Assembly (NCBI RefSeq): GCF_024213665.1
Contig: NZ_JANAVP010000001.1
Location: 310,001-374,000, forward strand
Origin: Streptomyces sp. A3M-1-3
GTDB taxonomy: Bacteria; Actinomycetota; Actinomycetes; Streptomycetales; Streptomycetaceae
Direction of reading: 5' to 3'
DNA: 64,000 nt
Part shown: piece after piece, positions 28,447 to 38,115 of the stretch
How positions within the stretch are numbered: the stretch's first letter is position 1
How the letters are laid out: every line of letters begins with the position of its first letter
Notes under the pieces: model-generated
Told to the model about the DNA's origin: nothing
Databases searched by the model: none
What the model saw: only the letters and a program-made list of their open reading frames with translations
Translations under genes and position numbers: made by a program

Positions 28447-30036
28447 ATGCGCGCCCCCCGTCCCCGCAGCCTCGCCGGCCAGCTCTTCGCCATGCAGGTC
28501 GTGCTGGTGGCCGCGGTCGTGGCGGGCTGCGCGGTGTTCAGCTACCTCACCGCCCACCGCCAGGCCGAGGAGTCGGCGCGGCGGCAGGCGACGGCGGTCG
28601 CGCGGGCGGTCGCGTACGCACCATCCGTACGTACCGCCGTCCTGGGGCCCGATCCGTCGGCCGCCCTCCAGCCGTACGCCGAGCAGGTGCGCCGCGATTC
28701 CGCGGTCGCCTTCGTCACGATCATGGATCCGCAGGGCATCCGCTGGACCCACCCCGACCCGGGCCGCATCGGTGAGGAGTTCCTCGGCCACACCGCTCCC
28801 GCGCTGGCCGGAGTGACCTTCACCGAGACCTACACCGGCACCCTCGGCCCCTCCGTGCGGGTCGTCACCCCGATCAAGGACGGCCGGACGATCATCGGTC
28901 TGGTGAGTGCGGGGATCACCGTCGAACGGATCGACGCGCAGGTACGGCGCCGGCTCGCCGCGCTGATCGCGGTCGCGCTCGCCGCGCTGGCCCTGGGCGG
29001 CGCCGGTACGTACGTCATCAACGCCCGGCTGCGGCGGCACACCCACGGTATGAACGCGGCCGAGCTGAGCCGGATGCACGACTACCACCAGGCCACCCTG
29101 CACGCCGTGCGCGAGGGCCTGCTGATGCTCGACGGCCGGCGCCGGATCGCCCTGGTCAACGACGGCGCACGGGAACTCCTCGGCCTGCCGCCCGATGCGG
29201 TCGGCCGCGGTGTCGCGGAACTGGACCTGCCCGCTCCGCTCACCGGGGCGCTGCTGGCCGCCGAGCCGCGCGTGGACGAGCTGCATCTGACCGCCGACCG
29301 GATCGTGGTGGTCAACACCCGGCCGGTCTCCAGCGGGGAGCAGCGCGGCACCGTCGTCACGCTGCGGGACCACACCGAACTCCAGGCGCTCTCCGGCGAG
29401 CTGGACTCCGAGCGCGGCTTCACCCAGGCCCTGCGCTCGCAGGCGCACGAGGCGGCGAACCGGCTCCACACGGTGGTCTCGCTGATCGAACTGGGCCGGG
29501 TGGACGAGGCGGTGGAGTTCGCGACGGCCGAGCTGGAGCTCGCCCAGGCCCTCACCGACCAGGTGGTCGACGCCGTCGCGGAACCGGTACTGGCCGCCCT
29601 CCTGCTGGGCAAGGCGGCTCAGGCCAACGAGCGCGGGGTGGAGCTGGTCCTCGCCGAGGACAGCCGCATCGACGACGGCCTGCTCCCGGACACCCTGCCG
29701 GCCCGCGACCTGGTCACCGTCCTGGGCAACCTGATCGACAACGCTGTCGACGCGGCCCAGGGCGGCGAGCGCGCCCGCGTCACCGTCACCGCGAGCACCG
29801 CCGCCGGCGAGCTGCTGCTGCGCGTCGCCGACACCGGCGCCGGTATCGACCCCGCCGACGCCGACGAGGTCTTCCGGCGCGGCTGGTCGACCAAGAGCGC
29901 GGGCCGGGGCCTCGGCCTCGCGCTGGTCCAGCAGACGGTCCGGCGCGACGGCGGTACCGTGGCGCTGGCCGAAGGCCCGGACGGCGGCGCCGAGTTCACC
30001 GTACGGCTGCCGTTGCGGACGGAGGGTCCGGCATGA
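28447..30036 (+). CDS. CitA/DcuS-type sensor histidine kinase
   Basis: The 529-residue membrane kinase has a TM helix at about 12-32, an extracytoplasmic PAS-like (sCache) sensor (about 33-170), a second TM helix (about 178-198), a cytoplasmic PAS (about 215-310), and a SPOB-like dimerisation segment with phosphorylated His334 in RSQAHEAANRLH. The HATPase domain has NLIDNAVDA (N box), DTGAGI and GRGLGLALV. This architecture senses C4-dicarboxylates or citrate in known systems. The stop overlaps the response-regulator start. Confidence 0.94.
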   Translation: MRAPRPRSLAGQLFAMQVVLVAAVVAGCAVFSYLTAHRQAEESARRQATAVARAVAYAPSVRTAVLGPDPSAALQPYAEQVRRDSAVAFVTIMDPQGIRWTHPDPGRIGEEFLGHTAPALAGVTFTETYTGTLGPSVRVVTPIKDGRTIIGLVSAGITVERIDAQVRRRLAALIAVALAALALGGAGTYVINARLRRHTHGMNAAELSRMHDYHQATLHAVREGLLMLDGRRRIALVNDGARELLGLPPDAVGRGVAELDLPAPLTGALLAAEPRVDELHLTADRIVVVNTRPVSSGEQRGTVVTLRDHTELQALSGELDSERGFTQALRSQAHEAANRLHTVVSLIELGRVDEAVEFATAELELAQALTDQVVDAVAEPVLAALLLGKAAQANERGVELVLAEDSRIDDGLLPDTLPARDLVTVLGNLIDNAVDAAQGGERARVTVTASTAAGELLLRVADTGAGIDPADADEVFRRGWSTKSAGRGLGLALVQQTVRRDGGTVALAEGPDGGAEFTVRLPLRTEGPA

Positions 30037-30722
30037 CGGGCCCCGCCGCCGGCATCCGCGTCCTGGTCGTCGAGGACGACCCCGTCGCGGCGGACGCGCA
30101 CCGGCTGTATGTGGACCGGGTGGCCGGCTTCACCTCGGTCGGGGTGGCGCACTCACGGGCCGAGGCCGCCCGGGCGCTCGACCGGATGCCGGTCGACCTG
30201 CTGCTGCTCGATCTGCACCTCCCCGACGGGCACGGACTGCACCTCGTACGGTCCCTGCGCGCGGCGGGTCACTCCGTCGACGTCATCGCGGTCACCTCGG
30301 CCCGCGATCTCACGGTGGTCCGCGAAGGGGTGTCCCTGGGCGTCGTCCAGTACGTACTGAAGCCCTTCACCTTCGCGACGCTGCGCGACCGGCTCACCCG
30401 GTACGCCGAGTTCCGCGCTGCGGCGGGCGAGGCCAGTGGCCAGGACGAGGTGGACCGGGCGCTCGCGACGCTGCGGGCACCCCAGCCGGCCGCGCTGCCC
30501 AAGGGGCTGAGCGGCCCGACGCTGGAGGCGGTGACGCGCGCGCTGCGCGAGTCACCGGGCGGGCTCACGGCCGCCGAGGCCGGCACGGCGGTCGGGATCT
30601 CCCGGATCACCGCGCGCCGCTATCTGGAACACCTGGTGACGGGTGGCCGCGCCGGGCGTAGCCCGCAGTACGGACAGGTCGGCCGGCCGGAGCTGCAGTA
30701 CCGGTGGGTGGCCGGCCGGTGA
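30033..30722 (+). CDS. CitB/DcuR-type response regulator
   Basis: This 229-residue regulator has a receiver domain with acidic pocket EDD (15-17), phosphoacceptor Asp60 in LLLLDLHLPD, a conserved Thr/Ser near TSA, and Lys in VLKPFT. The C-terminal HTH (GGLTAAEAGTAVGISRITAR) has the CitB-family form. ATG 30033 overlaps the kinase stop. The likely target is dctA across the divergent promoter. Confidence 0.93.
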   Translation: MTGPAAGIRVLVVEDDPVAADAHRLYVDRVAGFTSVGVAHSRAEAARALDRMPVDLLLLDLHLPDGHGLHLVRSLRAAGHSVDVIAVTSARDLTVVREGVSLGVVQYVLKPFTFATLRDRLTRYAEFRAAAGEASGQDEVDRALATLRAPQPAALPKGLSGPTLEAVTRALRESPGGLTAAEAGTAVGISRITARRYLEHLVTGGRAGRSPQYGQVGRPELQYRWVAGR

Positions 30723-30892
30723 AGAAGTGATGGATCCCTCCCGCAACGGCGGTTGGCCGGGTAGGGTCGGGGAGGGTTACTGAACGGTCGTGCGGGCGAC
30801 GGGTTGATCAGTCGTGCGCACTAGGACTTTCCTACAATATGTGAGCCTGGGTGAACGCACCGTAGTCGCCGGGACTCCCGCGCTCCTAACGT

Positions 30893-31591
30893 GTGGCCGT
30901 GCACCAAACCCCTCCCTTCAACGCTCCCGCCGCGCGCCGACTGCGTGCTGCCCTGGGAATGGCGCCCGGCCACGTCGCCTACGGGCTGAGCGCGCAGTAC
31001 GGACTTCCCGTCACCCCGGAAACGGTGATCGCCTGGGAGCGCGGCGACATGTCGCCGACCTCCGCCGAGCTGACCGCGCTGGCCGGTGTGCTGTGGTGTT
31101 CGCCGGGCGAGCTGCTGGCGCGGGCGACCACATTGCGGGAACATCGGATCGCGGGCGGCCTGGCTGCCGACGAGCTGGCCCGGCGGGTGGGTATGGACGC
31201 GTCCTCGTACCTGAAGATGGAGGAGTCCGGCCGCTGGAGGGGCAACGAGCGGCAGTCGGCCGCGCTCGCCGAGGTGCTGGGCCTCTCGCTGCCCGAGTTC
31301 GTGACCGCGACCGGCAAGGAGGACGCCCTGGCGGACGTGCTGCGCAACGCGGTGACGACGCGCTGGCAGGCGTACCTGCGGCCGCTGGCGAAGCTGCTGC
31401 CCGTACCGAAGCACCACCTCGAGGACATCCTCGAGCAGCTGTACAACGACTACCAGTCCCGGATGGTGGCCACCCTCAGCTGGGGCGGCGGTGGCGGCCA
31501 GGCGGGCAGCGGCGACGCGGGCCGGGAGTTCCTCGCGGGCATCGTCGCCCGCTTCTGGGACCTGGCGCGCGGGACGGAACGGGACTACTAG
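30893..31591 (+). CDS. DNA-binding protein with two XRE-like helix-turn-helix segments
   Basis: This 232-residue protein starts at GTG 30893; GTG 30899 is an alternative, and the ribosome binding site is weak. Residues about 12-70 form one HTH unit (AARRLRAALGMAPGHVAYGL, WERGDMSPTSAELTAL), and about 78-140 form a second (LAADELARRVGMDASSYLKM, ESGRWRGNERQSAALAEVLG). A TACAAT -10-like box lies at 30833-30838. It is convergent with pfkA. The target is unknown; related proteins appear at this place in other Streptomyces as far as I recall. Confidence 0.85.
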   Translation: MAVHQTPPFNAPAARRLRAALGMAPGHVAYGLSAQYGLPVTPETVIAWERGDMSPTSAELTALAGVLWCSPGELLARATTLREHRIAGGLAADELARRVGMDASSYLKMEESGRWRGNERQSAALAEVLGLSLPEFVTATGKEDALADVLRNAVTTRWQAYLRPLAKLLPVPKHHLEDILEQLYNDYQSRMVATLSWGGGGGQAGSGDAGREFLAGIVARFWDLARGTERDY

Positions 31592-31600
31592 AGAGCCGGC

Positions 31601-32626
31601 TCAGAAGACCGACTCGGCCTCGTACATCCGGTCGTGGGGGACGGTCTTGAGCTCGCTGACTCCGTGCGCGAGCGGCACCATGGTGATGCTCGTGCCGCGC
31701 AGCGCGGTCATGTTGCCGAAGTCCCCCCGGTGCACGGCCTCCACCGCGTGCCAGCCGAAGCGGGTCGCGAGCACCCGGTCGTACGCGGTGGGCACGCCGC
31801 CGCGCTGGACGTGTCCCAGGATGACCGGCCGGGCCTCCTTGCCGAGCCGCTTCTCCAGCTCGATGGCGAGCCGGGTGCCGATACCGGCGAAGCGCTCGTG
31901 CCCGTACTTGTCGATCGCGCCCTTCTCGTACGCCATGGAGCCCTCGGCCGGATGCGCGCCTTCCGCGACACAGATCACCGCGAACTTCTTGCCGCGCGCG
32001 AAGCGCTCCTCGATCATCTTCACCAGGTCGTCGACCTCGAACGGCCGCTCGGGCAGGCAGATTCCGTGCGCGCCGCCCGCCATGCCGGACTCCAGCGCGA
32101 TCCAGCCCGCGTGGCGGCCCATGACCTCGACGACCATCACGCGCTGGTGCGACTCGGCGGTGGTCTTCAGACGGTCGATGGCCTCGGTTGCGACCATGAC
32201 GGCGGTGTCGAAGCCGAAGGTGCGGTCAGTCGCGGAGATGTCGTTGTCGATGGTCTTGGGGACACCCACGACCGGCATCCCGGCCTCCGACAGCATCCGG
32301 GCGGCGGTCAAGGTGCCCTCGCCGCCGATCGGGATGAGCGCGTCGATGCCGTAACGGCGGGCCAGCTCCGCGCAGTTCTCGGCGGCTTCGCGCAGCCGGT
32401 CGCGCTCCAGGCGGGCCGAGCCGAGGATGGTTCCGCCACGGGCCAGGATGCCGCTGACGGCGTTGAGGTCGAGCGGGCGCAGGTGGCCGTCGAGGAGGCC
32501 CTTGAACCCGTCCTCGAAGCCGATGACTTCGTCGCCGTGGCCGGTCAGAGCCCGGTGCACGACCGACCGGATCACTGCGTTCAGGCCGGGGCAGTCGCCG
32601 CCTGCCGTGAGAACTCCGATGCGCAT
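31601..32626 (-). CDS. pfkA: ATP-dependent 6-phosphofructokinase
   Basis: This 341-residue enzyme phosphorylates fructose-6-phosphate to the 1,6-bisphosphate in the cytoplasm. Motifs are TAGGDCPGLNAV (nucleotide site), KTIDNDI with the catalytic Asp, MGRHAGWIA (substrate site) and RGGVPTAYDR. The Mg-binding segment is GGEGT rather than GGDGS of E. coli, which is usual for actinobacterial PFKs. ATG 32626 is chosen on length and family start (MRIGVLTAGG); GGGAG lies about 10 bases upstream. It is divergent from pta. Confidence 0.96.
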   Translation of the reverse strand: MRIGVLTAGGDCPGLNAVIRSVVHRALTGHGDEVIGFEDGFKGLLDGHLRPLDLNAVSGILARGGTILGSARLERDRLREAAENCAELARRYGIDALIPIGGEGTLTAARMLSEAGMPVVGVPKTIDNDISATDRTFGFDTAVMVATEAIDRLKTTAESHQRVMVVEVMGRHAGWIALESGMAGGAHGICLPERPFEVDDLVKMIEERFARGKKFAVICVAEGAHPAEGSMAYEKGAIDKYGHERFAGIGTRLAIELEKRLGKEARPVILGHVQRGGVPTAYDRVLATRFGWHAVEAVHRGDFGNMTALRGTSITMVPLAHGVSELKTVPHDRMYEAESVF

Positions 32627-32822
32627 CGTGCTGTGTCTCCCGTCCTGGCGGTACGTGTGAGCAACAGGTGATCCAGTGCGATTGTCCCACGGGGGGCCGG
32701 GAAAGCGCTCATTCTGGGCGGGCGTCTTACCTAGCCTCAGAGGTATTGTCAAGAGGGCAGGCCCAGGCCGGCGGGAACCTTTCCACGCCAGACGGACAAC
32801 GGACAAGGGACGGAGAGCACGC

Positions 32823-34898
32823 GTGACGCGCAGCGTGTACGTGACCGGGATCGACCGGAAGGACGGCCGGCAGGTCATCGAGCTGGGAGTCATGGAGCTC
32901 CTGACCCGCCATGTCGACCGTGTCGGAGTCTTCCGCCCGCTGGTCCACGACGGGCCGGACCGCCTGTTCGAGCTGCTGCGCGCGCGGTACCGGCTGTCGC
33001 AGGACCCGGCCTCGGTGTACGGCATGGACTACCTCGAGGCGTCCGCACTCCAGGCCGAGCAGGGTACCGATGAACTGGTCTCCCGGCTCGTCGACCGCTT
33101 CCACCGCGTGGCCCGGGAGTACGAGGTGGTCCTCGTACTCGGCACCGACTACGCCGCCACCCAGCTTCCCGACGAGCTGGCGCTCAACGCCCGCCTGGCC
33201 AACGAGTTCGGCGCCTCGGTGCTCCCGGTGGTCGGCGGCAAGAACCAGACCGCCGAGTCCGTACGGGCCGAGGCGCGCAACGCCCACCGCGCGTACGACG
33301 CCCTGGGCTGCCACGTCCTGGCGATGGTGGTCAACCGGGTGGCCGCCGAGGACCGCGAGCTCATAGCGGAGCGGCTGGCCGCCCGCCTCCCGGTGCCCTG
33401 CTACGTCCTGCCGGACGAGCCCGCTCTCGCCGCCCCGACGGTCGCCCAGATCACGCACGCCCTCGGCGGCGAGGTGCTGCTCGGCGACGACGCGGGGCTG
33501 GCCCGCGACGCCCTGGACTTCGTCTTCGGCGGGGCCATGCTGCCGAACTTCCTGAACGCCCTGACCCCCGGCTGCCTGGTCGTCACCCCCGGCGACCGCT
33601 CCGACCTGGTGGTCGGCGCGCTCGCCGCGCACACCGCGGGCACGCCGCCGATAGCGGGCGTACTGCTGACGCTGAACGAGCGGCCGCCCGCCGAGATCCT
33701 GACGCTCTCCTCCCGGCTCGCCCCCGGCACCCCGGTCGTGTCGGTCTCCGGCAACAGCTTCCCGACCGCAGGCGAACTCTTCGCACTGGAAGGCAAGTTG
33801 AACGCGGCCACGCCGCGCAAGGCGGAGACCGCGCTCGGCCTGTTCGAGCGCCATGTGGACACGGCGGGCCTGCTGAACCGTATCTCCGTGGCCCGCAGCG
33901 GCCGTGTCACCCCGATGATGTTCGAGCACCAGGTGCTGGAGCAGGCCCGCTCGGCCCGCCGCCGGGTGGTCCTGCCGGAGGGCACCGAGGACCGGGTGCT
34001 GCGCGCCGCCGACGTACTGCTGCGGCGCGACGTCTGCGATCTGACGCTGCTCGGCGACGTGGAGACCATCCGCAAGAAGGCCGCCGACCTCGGTGTCGAC
34101 CTGGTGGGCGCGGAGATCACCGATCCGCAGACCTCCGAGCTGCGGCAGCGCTTCGCCGAGTTGTACGCGAAGGCGCGCGCCCACAAGGGCGTCAGCGTCG
34201 AACTCGCCTACGACGTCGTCGCAGACGTCAACTACTTCGGCACGCTGATGGTCCAGGAGGGACTGGCCGACGGCATGGTCTCCGGCTCGGTGCACTCCAC
34301 CGCAGCGACCATCCGGCCCGCCTTCGAGGTCATCAAGACAAAGCCGGAGGCGGCGATCGTCTCCTCCGTCTTCTTCATGTGCCTCGCGGACAAGGTCCTC
34401 GTGTACGGCGACTGCGCGGTCAACCCGGACCCGAACGCCGAGCAGCTCGCGGACATCGCCGTCCAGTCCGCCGCCACCGCCGCGCAGTTCGGTGTGGAGC
34501 CGCGGATCGCGATGCTCTCGTACTCGACCGGCACCTCCGGCTCCGGCGCGGACGTCGACAAGGTGCGCAAGGCCACCGAGATCGTCCGCGAGCGCCGGCC
34601 CGACCTGCTGGTCGAGGGCCCGATCCAGTACGACGCGGCCGTGGAGCCCTCCGTCGCGGCGACCAAACTGCCGGGTTCCGAGGTGGCCGGACAGGCGACC
34701 GTGCTGATCTTCCCGGACCTCAACACGGGCAACAACACGTACAAGGCCGTGCAGCGTTCGGCCGGCGCGGTCGCCGTCGGCCCGGTGCTCCAGGGGTTGC
34801 GCAAGCCGGTCAACGACCTCTCGCGCGGCGCGCTCGTCCAGGACATCGTGAACACGGTGGCCATCACGGCCATCCAGGCCCAGGGCGGGACGGTATGA
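32823..34898 (+). CDS. pta: Phosphate acetyltransferase Pta
   Basis: The 691-residue long-form Pta converts acetyl-CoA and phosphate to acetyl-phosphate. The N-terminal ~310 residues comprise a P-loop-like domain and a DRTGG domain (LVVTPGDRSDLVVGALAAH), and the C-terminal PTA_PTB catalytic domain runs from about 370 (RRRVVLPEGTEDRVLRAADV). GTG 32823 with GGAG upstream fits the family start (MTRSVYVTGIDRKDGRQ). The stop overlaps the ackA start (ATGA), so the two are coupled as in most bacteria. Confidence 0.96.
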   Translation: MTRSVYVTGIDRKDGRQVIELGVMELLTRHVDRVGVFRPLVHDGPDRLFELLRARYRLSQDPASVYGMDYLEASALQAEQGTDELVSRLVDRFHRVAREYEVVLVLGTDYAATQLPDELALNARLANEFGASVLPVVGGKNQTAESVRAEARNAHRAYDALGCHVLAMVVNRVAAEDRELIAERLAARLPVPCYVLPDEPALAAPTVAQITHALGGEVLLGDDAGLARDALDFVFGGAMLPNFLNALTPGCLVVTPGDRSDLVVGALAAHTAGTPPIAGVLLTLNERPPAEILTLSSRLAPGTPVVSVSGNSFPTAGELFALEGKLNAATPRKAETALGLFERHVDTAGLLNRISVARSGRVTPMMFEHQVLEQARSARRRVVLPEGTEDRVLRAADVLLRRDVCDLTLLGDVETIRKKAADLGVDLVGAEITDPQTSELRQRFAELYAKARAHKGVSVELAYDVVADVNYFGTLMVQEGLADGMVSGSVHSTAATIRPAFEVIKTKPEAAIVSSVFFMCLADKVLVYGDCAVNPDPNAEQLADIAVQSAATAAQFGVEPRIAMLSYSTGTSGSGADVDKVRKATEIVRERRPDLLVEGPIQYDAAVEPSVAATKLPGSEVAGQATVLIFPDLNTGNNTYKAVQRSAGAVAVGPVLQGLRKPVNDLSRGALVQDIVNTVAITAIQAQGGTV

Positions 34899-36139
34899 CG
34901 ACCACGACCACTACACCAGAAGGCATCCGACCTGTGACCGCCACCCGCGTACTCGTCCTCAACTCCGGCTCGTCGTCGGTGAAGTACCAGCTGCTCGACA
35001 TGCGCGACCGCTCCCGGCTGGCCGTCGGCCTGGTCGAGCGGATCGGCGAGGAGACCTCCCGTCTGGTGCACACCCCGCCGGCCGGCGGGGCCGGGAAACG
35101 CGAGCAGACCGGCCCGATCGCCGACCACGGGGCCGCGTTGAAGGCCGTCGCCGCCGAACTGGCCGCGGACGGGCTCGGCCTGGACTCGCCGGAACTGGCC
35201 GTCATCGGGCACCGCGTCGTGCACGGCGGCCAGAAGTTCACCGCGCCCACCCTGGTCACGGAGGAGGTGATGGCGGAGATCGAGCGGCTCGTCCCGGTCG
35301 CCCCGCTGCACAACCCGGCGAACATCAGCGGCATCCGCACGGCGCAGGCGCTGCGCCCGGACCTGCCGCAGGTGGCCGTCTTCGACACCGCCTTCCACAC
35401 GACCATGCCGGAGTACGCGGCCCGCTACGCGATCGACGTGGCGACCGCCGACGCCCACCGCATCCGCCGGTACGGGTTCCACGGCACCTCGCACGCCTAC
35501 GTCTCCCGGGAGACCGCCCGGCTGCTGGGCAGGGCGCCCGAGGACACCAACGTCATCGTGCTGCACCTGGGCAACGGGGCTTCGGCCTCGGCGGTCCGCG
35601 GCGGTCGGTGTGTGGACACCTCCATGGGCCTGACCCCCTTGGAGGGTCTGGTCATGGGTACCCGCTCCGGTGACATCGACCCCGCGGTGACCTTCCACCT
35701 CATGCGGGTCGCCGGGATGTCCGCCGACGAGATCGACGTGCTGCTCAACAAGAAGAGCGGCATGGTCGGTCTGTGCGGCGACAACGACATGCGCGAGATC
35801 ACCCGCCGGATGGGCGAGGGCGACCGGCAGGCGCGGCTGGCCTTCGACATCTACATCCACCGGCTGAAGAAGTACATCGGGGCGTACTACGCGATCCTCG
35901 GCCGGGTGGACGCGGTGGCCTTCACGGCGGGTGTGGGTGAGAACGCCGCCGCCGTGCGCGAAGCTGCGGTCGACGGTCTGGAGGAGCTGGGCCTGGCCGT
36001 CGACGGCGGGCTCAATGCCGTACGGGCGGACGAGCCGCGGCTGATCTCGCCCGCGTACGCGCGGGTCGCCGTCGCCGTGGTCCCGACCGACGAAGAACTG
36101 GAGATCGCCACCCAGGCGTACGCGCTGGTTACCGGTTAG
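34895..36139 (+). CDS. ackA: Acetate kinase AckA
   Basis: This 414-residue ASKHA kinase converts acetyl-phosphate and ADP to acetate and ATP, or the reverse. Motifs in order are LNSGSSSVKYQL, HRVVHGG, FDTAFHTTMPEYA, FHGTSHAYVS, GNGASASAV, GTRSGDIDP and FTAGVGENAA, all intact. ATG 34895 overlaps the pta stop; GTG 34934 closer to the conserved core is an alternative start. With pfkA, pta and pyk it forms a central-carbon group. Confidence 0.97.
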   Translation: MTTTTTTPEGIRPVTATRVLVLNSGSSSVKYQLLDMRDRSRLAVGLVERIGEETSRLVHTPPAGGAGKREQTGPIADHGAALKAVAAELAADGLGLDSPELAVIGHRVVHGGQKFTAPTLVTEEVMAEIERLVPVAPLHNPANISGIRTAQALRPDLPQVAVFDTAFHTTMPEYAARYAIDVATADAHRIRRYGFHGTSHAYVSRETARLLGRAPEDTNVIVLHLGNGASASAVRGGRCVDTSMGLTPLEGLVMGTRSGDIDPAVTFHLMRVAGMSADEIDVLLNKKSGMVGLCGDNDMREITRRMGEGDRQARLAFDIYIHRLKKYIGAYYAILGRVDAVAFTAGVGENAAAVREAAVDGLEELGLAVDGGLNAVRADEPRLISPAYARVAVAVVPTDEELEIATQAYALVTG

Positions 36140-36200
36140 TCACTTGGACTTTCCACCAGACGGAATATTCCGCTACGAAACAAACGGATAGGATCCGCTC

Positions 36201-37631
36201 ATGCGCCGTTCCAAAATCGTCTGCACACTGGGCCCCGCCGTCGACTCGTACGAGCAGCTGAAAGCGCTCATCGAGGCCGGTATGAACGTGGCCCGATTCA
36301 ACATGAGCCACGGGTCCCACGCTGAGCACGAGGAGCGGTATCACCGCACCCGCAAGGCCGCTGAGGACACCGGGCGCGCGGTCGGCGTGCTCGCCGACCT
36401 CCAGGGCCCGAAGATCCGTCTGGAGACCTTCGCCGAGGGACCGGTCGAGCTGGTGCGCGGTGACGAGTTCACCATCACCACCGAGGACGTCCCGGGCGAC
36501 AAGTCCATCTGCGGCACCACTTACAAGGGTCTGCCGGGCGATGTGTCCAAGGGCGACCAGATCCTGATCAACGACGGAAACGTCGAGCTGCGGGTCACCG
36601 AGGTGACCGGCTCGCAGGTGCGGACCATCGTCATCGAGGGCGGTGTCATCTCGGACCACAAGGGCATCAACCTGCCCGGCGCCGCGGTGAACGTGCCGGC
36701 CCTCTCCGAGAAGGACATCGACGACCTGCGCTTCGCCCTGCGGATGGGCTGCGACCTGGTCGCGCTCTCCTTCGTACGGGACGCCCACGACGTCAAGGAC
36801 GTCCACAAGATCATGGACGAGGAGGGCCGCCGGGTCCCCGTCATCGCCAAGGTCGAGAAGCCGCAGGCCGTCGCCAACATGGACGCCGTCATCGCGGCCT
36901 TCGACGGCGTGATGGTGGCCCGCGGTGACCTGGCCGTCGAGTACCCGCTCGAAAAGGTGCCGATGGTGCAGAAGCGGCTCATCGAGATGTGCCGCCGCAA
37001 CGCCAAGCCGGTGATCGTCGCGACCCAGATGATGGAGTCGATGATCACCAACTCGCGGCCGACCCGCGCCGAGGCCTCCGACGTCGCCAACGCCATCCTG
37101 GACGGCGCCGACGCGGTCATGCTCTCCGCCGAGTCCAGCGTGGGCGCGTACCCGATCGAGACGGTCAAGACGATGTCCCGCATCGTCGAGGCGGCCGAGG
37201 AGGAGCTGCTGTCCAAGGGCCTCCAGCCGCTGGTGCCGGGCAAGAAGCCGCGTACGCAGGGCGGTTCGGTCGCCCGCGCGGCCTGCGAGATCGCGGACTT
37301 CCTGGGTGCCAAGTCGCTGGTCGCCTTCACCCAGTCCGGCGACACCGCCCGGCGGCTGTCGCGCTACCGCACGACCCAGCCGATCCTGGCCTTCACCACG
37401 GACGCGGGCACCCGCAACCAGCTCGCGCTGAGCTGGGGCGTCGAGACGTACGTGGTCCCGCACGTGGACAACACGGACGCGATGGTCGACCTGGTGGACG
37501 CCGAGCTGCTCAAGCTCCAGCGCTACAACGAGGGCGACATCATGATCATCACAGCCGGCTCGCCCCCCGGCGTCCCGGGCACGACGAACATGGTCCGGGT
37601 CCACCACCTGGCGGGCAACGCGCGCGGCTGA
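36201..37631 (+). CDS. pyk: Pyruvate kinase
   Basis: The 476-residue enzyme converts phosphoenolpyruvate and ADP to pyruvate and ATP. It shows the N-terminal signature KIVCTLGPAVDSYEQL, the substrate loop ARFNMSHGSH, a B domain (about 70-165), the metal and catalytic segment KVEKPQAVANMDAV followed by MVARGDLAVE, and MMESMITNSRPTRAEASDVA. The C-terminal allosteric domain ends GVPGTTNMVRVHH. A strong hairpin terminator follows 19 bases after the stop. Confidence 0.97.
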   Translation: MRRSKIVCTLGPAVDSYEQLKALIEAGMNVARFNMSHGSHAEHEERYHRTRKAAEDTGRAVGVLADLQGPKIRLETFAEGPVELVRGDEFTITTEDVPGDKSICGTTYKGLPGDVSKGDQILINDGNVELRVTEVTGSQVRTIVIEGGVISDHKGINLPGAAVNVPALSEKDIDDLRFALRMGCDLVALSFVRDAHDVKDVHKIMDEEGRRVPVIAKVEKPQAVANMDAVIAAFDGVMVARGDLAVEYPLEKVPMVQKRLIEMCRRNAKPVIVATQMMESMITNSRPTRAEASDVANAILDGADAVMLSAESSVGAYPIETVKTMSRIVEAAEEELLSKGLQPLVPGKKPRTQGGSVARAACEIADFLGAKSLVAFTQSGDTARRLSRYRTTQPILAFTTDAGTRNQLALSWGVETYVVPHVDNTDAMVDLVDAELLKLQRYNEGDIMIITAGSPPGVPGTTNMVRVHHLAGNARG

Positions 37632-37649
37632 CCCGCCCTGCACGTAATG

Positions 37650-37690
37650 CTGTGGGCGGCACCCCGATGATCCGGGGGCGCCGCCCACAG
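37650..37690. terminator. Terminator after pyk
   Basis: CTGTGGGCGGC (37650-37660) pairs perfectly with GCCGCCCACAG (37680-37690), with a further CCCCG/CGGGG inner pairing. Located just after the pyk stop. Confidence 0.85.
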
Positions 37691-37707
37691 CCACGTCTGC
37701 GCGCTGA

Positions 37708-37901
37708 TCACACGCCCGGCTGCCGCACTGCGTCGCGGGCGGCGGCACAGTACGCCCACACCGTCTTGCCGTACGGCCGCTCCGCCACTCCCCAGTCGAG
37801 TGCCAGCGCCTGGACGAGAAGCAGTCCGCGCCCGCTCTCGGCATCGTCGGCGGGCATGCAGGGGTGCGGCTGCGGACGCCGGGCGACGCAGGTGACGCAC
37901 G
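37708..37901 (-). pseudogene. C-terminal remnant of an anti-sigma-type ATP-binding protein
   Basis: The frame ends DDAESGRGLLLVQALALDWG, then GVAERPYGKTVWAYCA, which is the G-box and C-terminal strand of HATPase_c (RsbW-like) proteins common in Streptomyces. The N box and the first ~70 residues are missing; upstream the sequence becomes the 5' part of a DUF397 gene on the other strand. In intact modules an XRE gene and a DUF397 gene lie divergent from this ATPase, so a single deletion from inside the ATPase gene through the XRE gene explains the junction. Confidence 0.75.
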
Positions 37902-38107
37902 TCTCCCGGACCGATCTCAACGCCGCCGACTGGCGCAAGTCCAGCTACAGCAACACGCAGGGCGGAGAATGCGTCGAGGTCGCTGACGGCTTCCCCGGCG
38001 TGATGCCGGTGCGCGACAGCAAGAACCCCGAAGGTCCGGCACTGATGTTTCCCACCGACGCATGGGGCACCTTCATCAACAAGCTGAAGGCCGGCCGCCG
38101 ATTCTAA
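37892..38107 (+). CDS. DUF397 protein without its XRE partner
   Basis: GTG 37892 gives 71 residues containing LNAADWRKSSYSNTQGGEC and VMPVRDSKNPEGP, a complete DUF397 domain. The first residues (MTHVSR) and the start codon lie at the deletion junction, and no ribosome binding site is obvious, so it may not be expressed. It ends 8 bases before the convergent hemC stop. The usual coupled XRE regulator is absent. Confidence 0.65.
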   Translation: MTHVSRTDLNAADWRKSSYSNTQGGECVEVADGFPGVMPVRDSKNPEGPALMFPTDAWGTFINKLKAGRRF

Positions 38108-38115
38108 AACCTTGC

